The position numbers and the translations under genes are program-made. A stretch of DNA of 64,000 nucleotides from Chloroflexota bacterium. Lineage in GTDB: Bacteria > Chloroflexota > Chloroflexia > Chloroheliales > Chloroheliaceae. Below the pieces are notes generated by a model. That model worked only from the letters and a program-made list of their open reading frames with translations. It did no database searches and was not told where the DNA came from. Below are positions 62,460 to 64,000 of the stretch, piece by piece (position 1 is the stretch's first letter; every line of letters starts with the position of its first letter). The DNA lies in NCBI GenBank assembly GCA_028287745.1, contig JAQBPB010000038.1, positions 1-64,000 on the forward strand, given 5' to 3'.

Positions 62460-63113
62460 ATGCCCATAAAAATTTTAGTCGTAGATGACCATGAAGTAGT
62501 TCGCCAGGGTCTTCGCATGTTTCTAAGCCGGGATAAAGAACTCGAACTGGTTGGAGAAGCGGAAAATGGCTCACAGGCCATTGAAATGGCTCGCAAGTTA
62601 TCACCTGATGTTATTCTCATGGATATATTGATGCCTGTAATGGACGGCATTACCGCGATAAATATACTCCGGCAGCAATTACCGGAGATTGAAATCGTAG
62701 CCCTGACCAGTGTTTTGGAGGACGCCTCTATTGTAAACGCTATCCGGGCCGGAGCGATTGGGTATCTATTAAAAGATACAAAAGGCGACGAGCTGCGCAA
62801 GGCTATCAAGGCTGCCGCCAGCGGGCAGGTCCAGTTGTCGCCCCAGGCTGCCACCCGCCTGCTGAATGAGATGCGCCAGACCGAGACTGTCGATGTGCTT
62901 TCGCCGCGTGAAATTGACGTGCTCCGATTAATCGCCCAGGGCCAATCCAATAAAGAGATCGCTAAAACGCTGAGCCTCGGTGAAAAGACGATCAAGACTT
63001 ATGTCAGCACTATTTTAACTAAATTGAATATGAACAGCCGGACGCAGGCAGCTTTGTACGCAGTTAAAATTGGCTTGCTGGGAGTAGACCAGGTTTCAAA
63101 GGAACTTACCTAG
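62460..63113 (+). CDS. NarL/LuxR family response regulator
   Basis: The 217-residue protein has a receiver domain (about 3-120) with acidic pocket DD9-10, phospho-acceptor D55 in VILMDILMP, T83 in VALTS and K106 in YLLKD. A C-terminal LuxR helix-turn-helix (about 145-210) has LSPREIDVLRLIAQGQSNKEI. It is a LiaR/NarL-type activator. The ATG follows AGGATAAAGA. The sensor kinase gene starts 45 bases after its stop, so the two form a two-component pair. It is divergent from the second oxidase module, which is a plausible but unproven target. Confidence 0.93.
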   Translation: MPIKILVVDDHEVVRQGLRMFLSRDKELELVGEAENGSQAIEMARKLSPDVILMDILMPVMDGITAINILRQQLPEIEIVALTSVLEDASIVNAIRAGAIGYLLKDTKGDELRKAIKAAASGQVQLSPQAATRLLNEMRQTETVDVLSPREIDVLRLIAQGQSNKEIAKTLSLGEKTIKTYVSTILTKLNMNSRTQAALYAVKIGLLGVDQVSKELT

Positions 63114-63138
63114 TAGGTTTCAAAGGAACTTACCTAGT
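63091..63138 (+). repeat. Perfect 24-bp tandem duplication across the stop codon
   Basis: The unit AGGTTTCAAAGGAACTTACC plus TAGT occurs twice in direct contact. The first copy encodes the last seven residues and the stop of the response regulator; the second repeats the same codons and stop in frame. It looks like a recent slippage event. Confidence 0.92.
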
Positions 63139-63158
63139 ATTATCGGAAGGATTAACTT

Positions 63159-64000
63159 ATGTCATCCGAACCTACCCGCTTGCCACAGCAAAGCCAGAAT
63201 AAACCTACCCCTAATCCTCGGGTTGGCTCACCATTCTTTTTTTTACTCCGGCCAGTACGCGCTTTCGGAATCCTCGAATCCGCGATACTGGCCCTTGGGA
63301 TCCTTGTAATAGGTTTGCTTCTCACCAGCCTGATATTAGTCTCTGAAACCTATGTCCAGCAATCCCGCCTGGACGTCTTGATCAACGAATTAAAAGTTAA
63401 TATATCGCTGGCGCACATCTGGTCGGAACAGGCAATGGCCGGGGACCCTAACATCAACTTTAAGAATGATGTCAAGGGAAACCTGGATAAAAGCCTCGGC
63501 CTGTGTAATGTCTTTATGGATGGCGGTCAAATCAGAGTAGGGAATATAGACCCGGTTACTGATCCAAAACTCCTGAAAATTTTGTCTGAGATGTGCCTGA
63601 AAATCAAGGGTTTTAATGAGCTTACCTTGCACCGCTGGGATGAAAACCTGCTTCACCCCGGAAACCTGATTATCAATCAGAACCACGACCAGGGGTATAA
63701 AGAGGCTATAAGCCTGGGTATACAGGCCGATGAATTGATTGACCGGGCTATAATAGAAAACCAGTTACGCCAGATCAGAATCAATTCCGGCATTGTTTTC
63801 TTCCTGACCGTTATCTTTATCGGGATGGTTATTTTAGTAAAACTGAACCGCCGGATTCTCAAGGCCCAAACCATGAAATTGGAGGAAAAAGAGGAACAGT
63901 ACCGCAGTATTTTCCAGGCTACCAGCGATGGGGTGTGTTTATTTGACCAGGAAACCCTGGGCCTGGTAGAAGCCAATGATGCCTTTTACAATATGCATGG
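63159..64000 (+). CDS. Sensor histidine kinase, N-terminal part
   Basis: The frame opens at ATG 63159, with GGAAGG eight bases upstream, and runs off the right edge (about 280 residues visible). It has a short Pro-rich N-terminus, TM1 (about 42-62, ILALGILVIGLLLTSLILV), an extracytoplasmic sensor region of about 145 residues with two Cys (in LGLCNVF and EMCLKI), and TM2 (about 210-230, SGIVFFLTVIFIGMVILV). A PAS domain then starts (YRSIFQATSDGVCLFDQE). The kinase core lies outside the window. It is the partner of the NarL-type regulator just upstream. The ligand is unknown; the two Cys could form a redox-sensitive disulfide. Confidence 0.85.
   Translation, partial: MSSEPTRLPQQSQNKPTPNPRVGSPFFFLLRPVRAFGILESAILALGILVIGLLLTSLILVSETYVQQSRLDVLINELKVNISLAHIWSEQAMAGDPNINFKNDVKGNLDKSLGLCNVFMDGGQIRVGNIDPVTDPKLLKILSEMCLKIKGFNELTLHRWDENLLHPGNLIINQNHDQGYKEAISLGIQADELIDRAIIENQLRQIRINSGIVFFLTVIFIGMVILVKLNRRILKAQTMKLEEKEEQYRSIFQATSDGVCLFDQETLGLVEANDAFYNMH

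Overview
The window looks like a chromosomal stretch from a member of the phylum Chloroflexota (Ktedonobacteria/Chloroflexia-like). This is inferred from gene content: a MalT-type LuxR regulator starting LATKLYIPPPRP, a short HTH/NB-ARC STAND protein, many PAS-hybrid kinases, secreted proteins with Thr/Pro-rich linkers, and moderate GC content with long AT-rich intergenic regions. No 16S or other marker gene is present, so the assignment rests on gene style only. I saw no tRNA, rRNA, IS element or CRISPR array.

Layout. (1) 1-4.4 kb: the 5' end of a MalT-like regulator; a CDF metal exporter preceded by a well-formed yybP-ykoY (Mn2+) riboswitch with promoter and overlapping terminator; and a PAS-rich hybrid histidine kinase. 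(2) 4.9-17.2 kb: a block of secreted proteins. It holds two paralogues built from a repeated beta-rich unit, a beta-helix protein, two TIM-barrel glycosidase-like paralogues facing each other, and two Tat-type N,N-dimethylformamidase-beta-like proteins whose C-termini carry a similar beta-rich unit. (3) 17.3-28.3 kb: an exopolysaccharide operon on the minus strand. It encodes a Gfo/Idh dehydrogenase, hexapeptide acyltransferase and DegT aminotransferase (a WbpB/WbpD/WbpE-like trio), a Wzz/BY-kinase, a Wzy-Wzx fusion, a GT4 glycosyltransferase and a GT4-phosphoglycosyltransferase fusion. (4) 28.3-32.6 kb: a long noncoding region, a minimal STAND ATPase and a small winged-helix-like protein. (5) 32.6-39 kb: an ECF sigma factor and a putative zinc-finger anti-sigma (minus strand), divergent from a TPR-CHAT caspase-like protease and a subtilisin (plus strand). 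(6) 39.2-44.3 kb: an operon of an APH-fold kinase, a GH57 enzyme and an ABC exporter. (7) 44.3-46.7 kb: an AhpD/CMD-family gene with an in-frame TGA exactly at the second Cys of its CxxC (a candidate selenoprotein), two cupin genes that meet head to head and both lack their 5' parts, and a lipoprotein. (8) 46.9-61.3 kb: two tandem modules, each a small membrane-anchored protein followed by a giant (about 1870 aa) membrane-anchored, three-unit multicopper oxidase. (9) 62.4-64 kb: a NarL-type response regulator and the start of its sensor kinase.

How the parts may work together. The manganese riboswitch with its exporter, the two MnxG/ceruloplasmin-scale multicopper oxidases and the His-rich cupin tail suggest a surface metal-oxidation and metal-homeostasis theme (inference). 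The exopolysaccharide operon and the secreted enzymes next to it would build and remodel the matrix. FNR-like palindromes (TTGAC-N4-GTCAA type) occur in the long leaders of the exopolysaccharide operon and of both oxidase modules, which hints at co-regulation. The most unusual items are the putative selenocysteine AhpD, the tandem giant oxidases and the CHAT/subtilisin/ECF locus.
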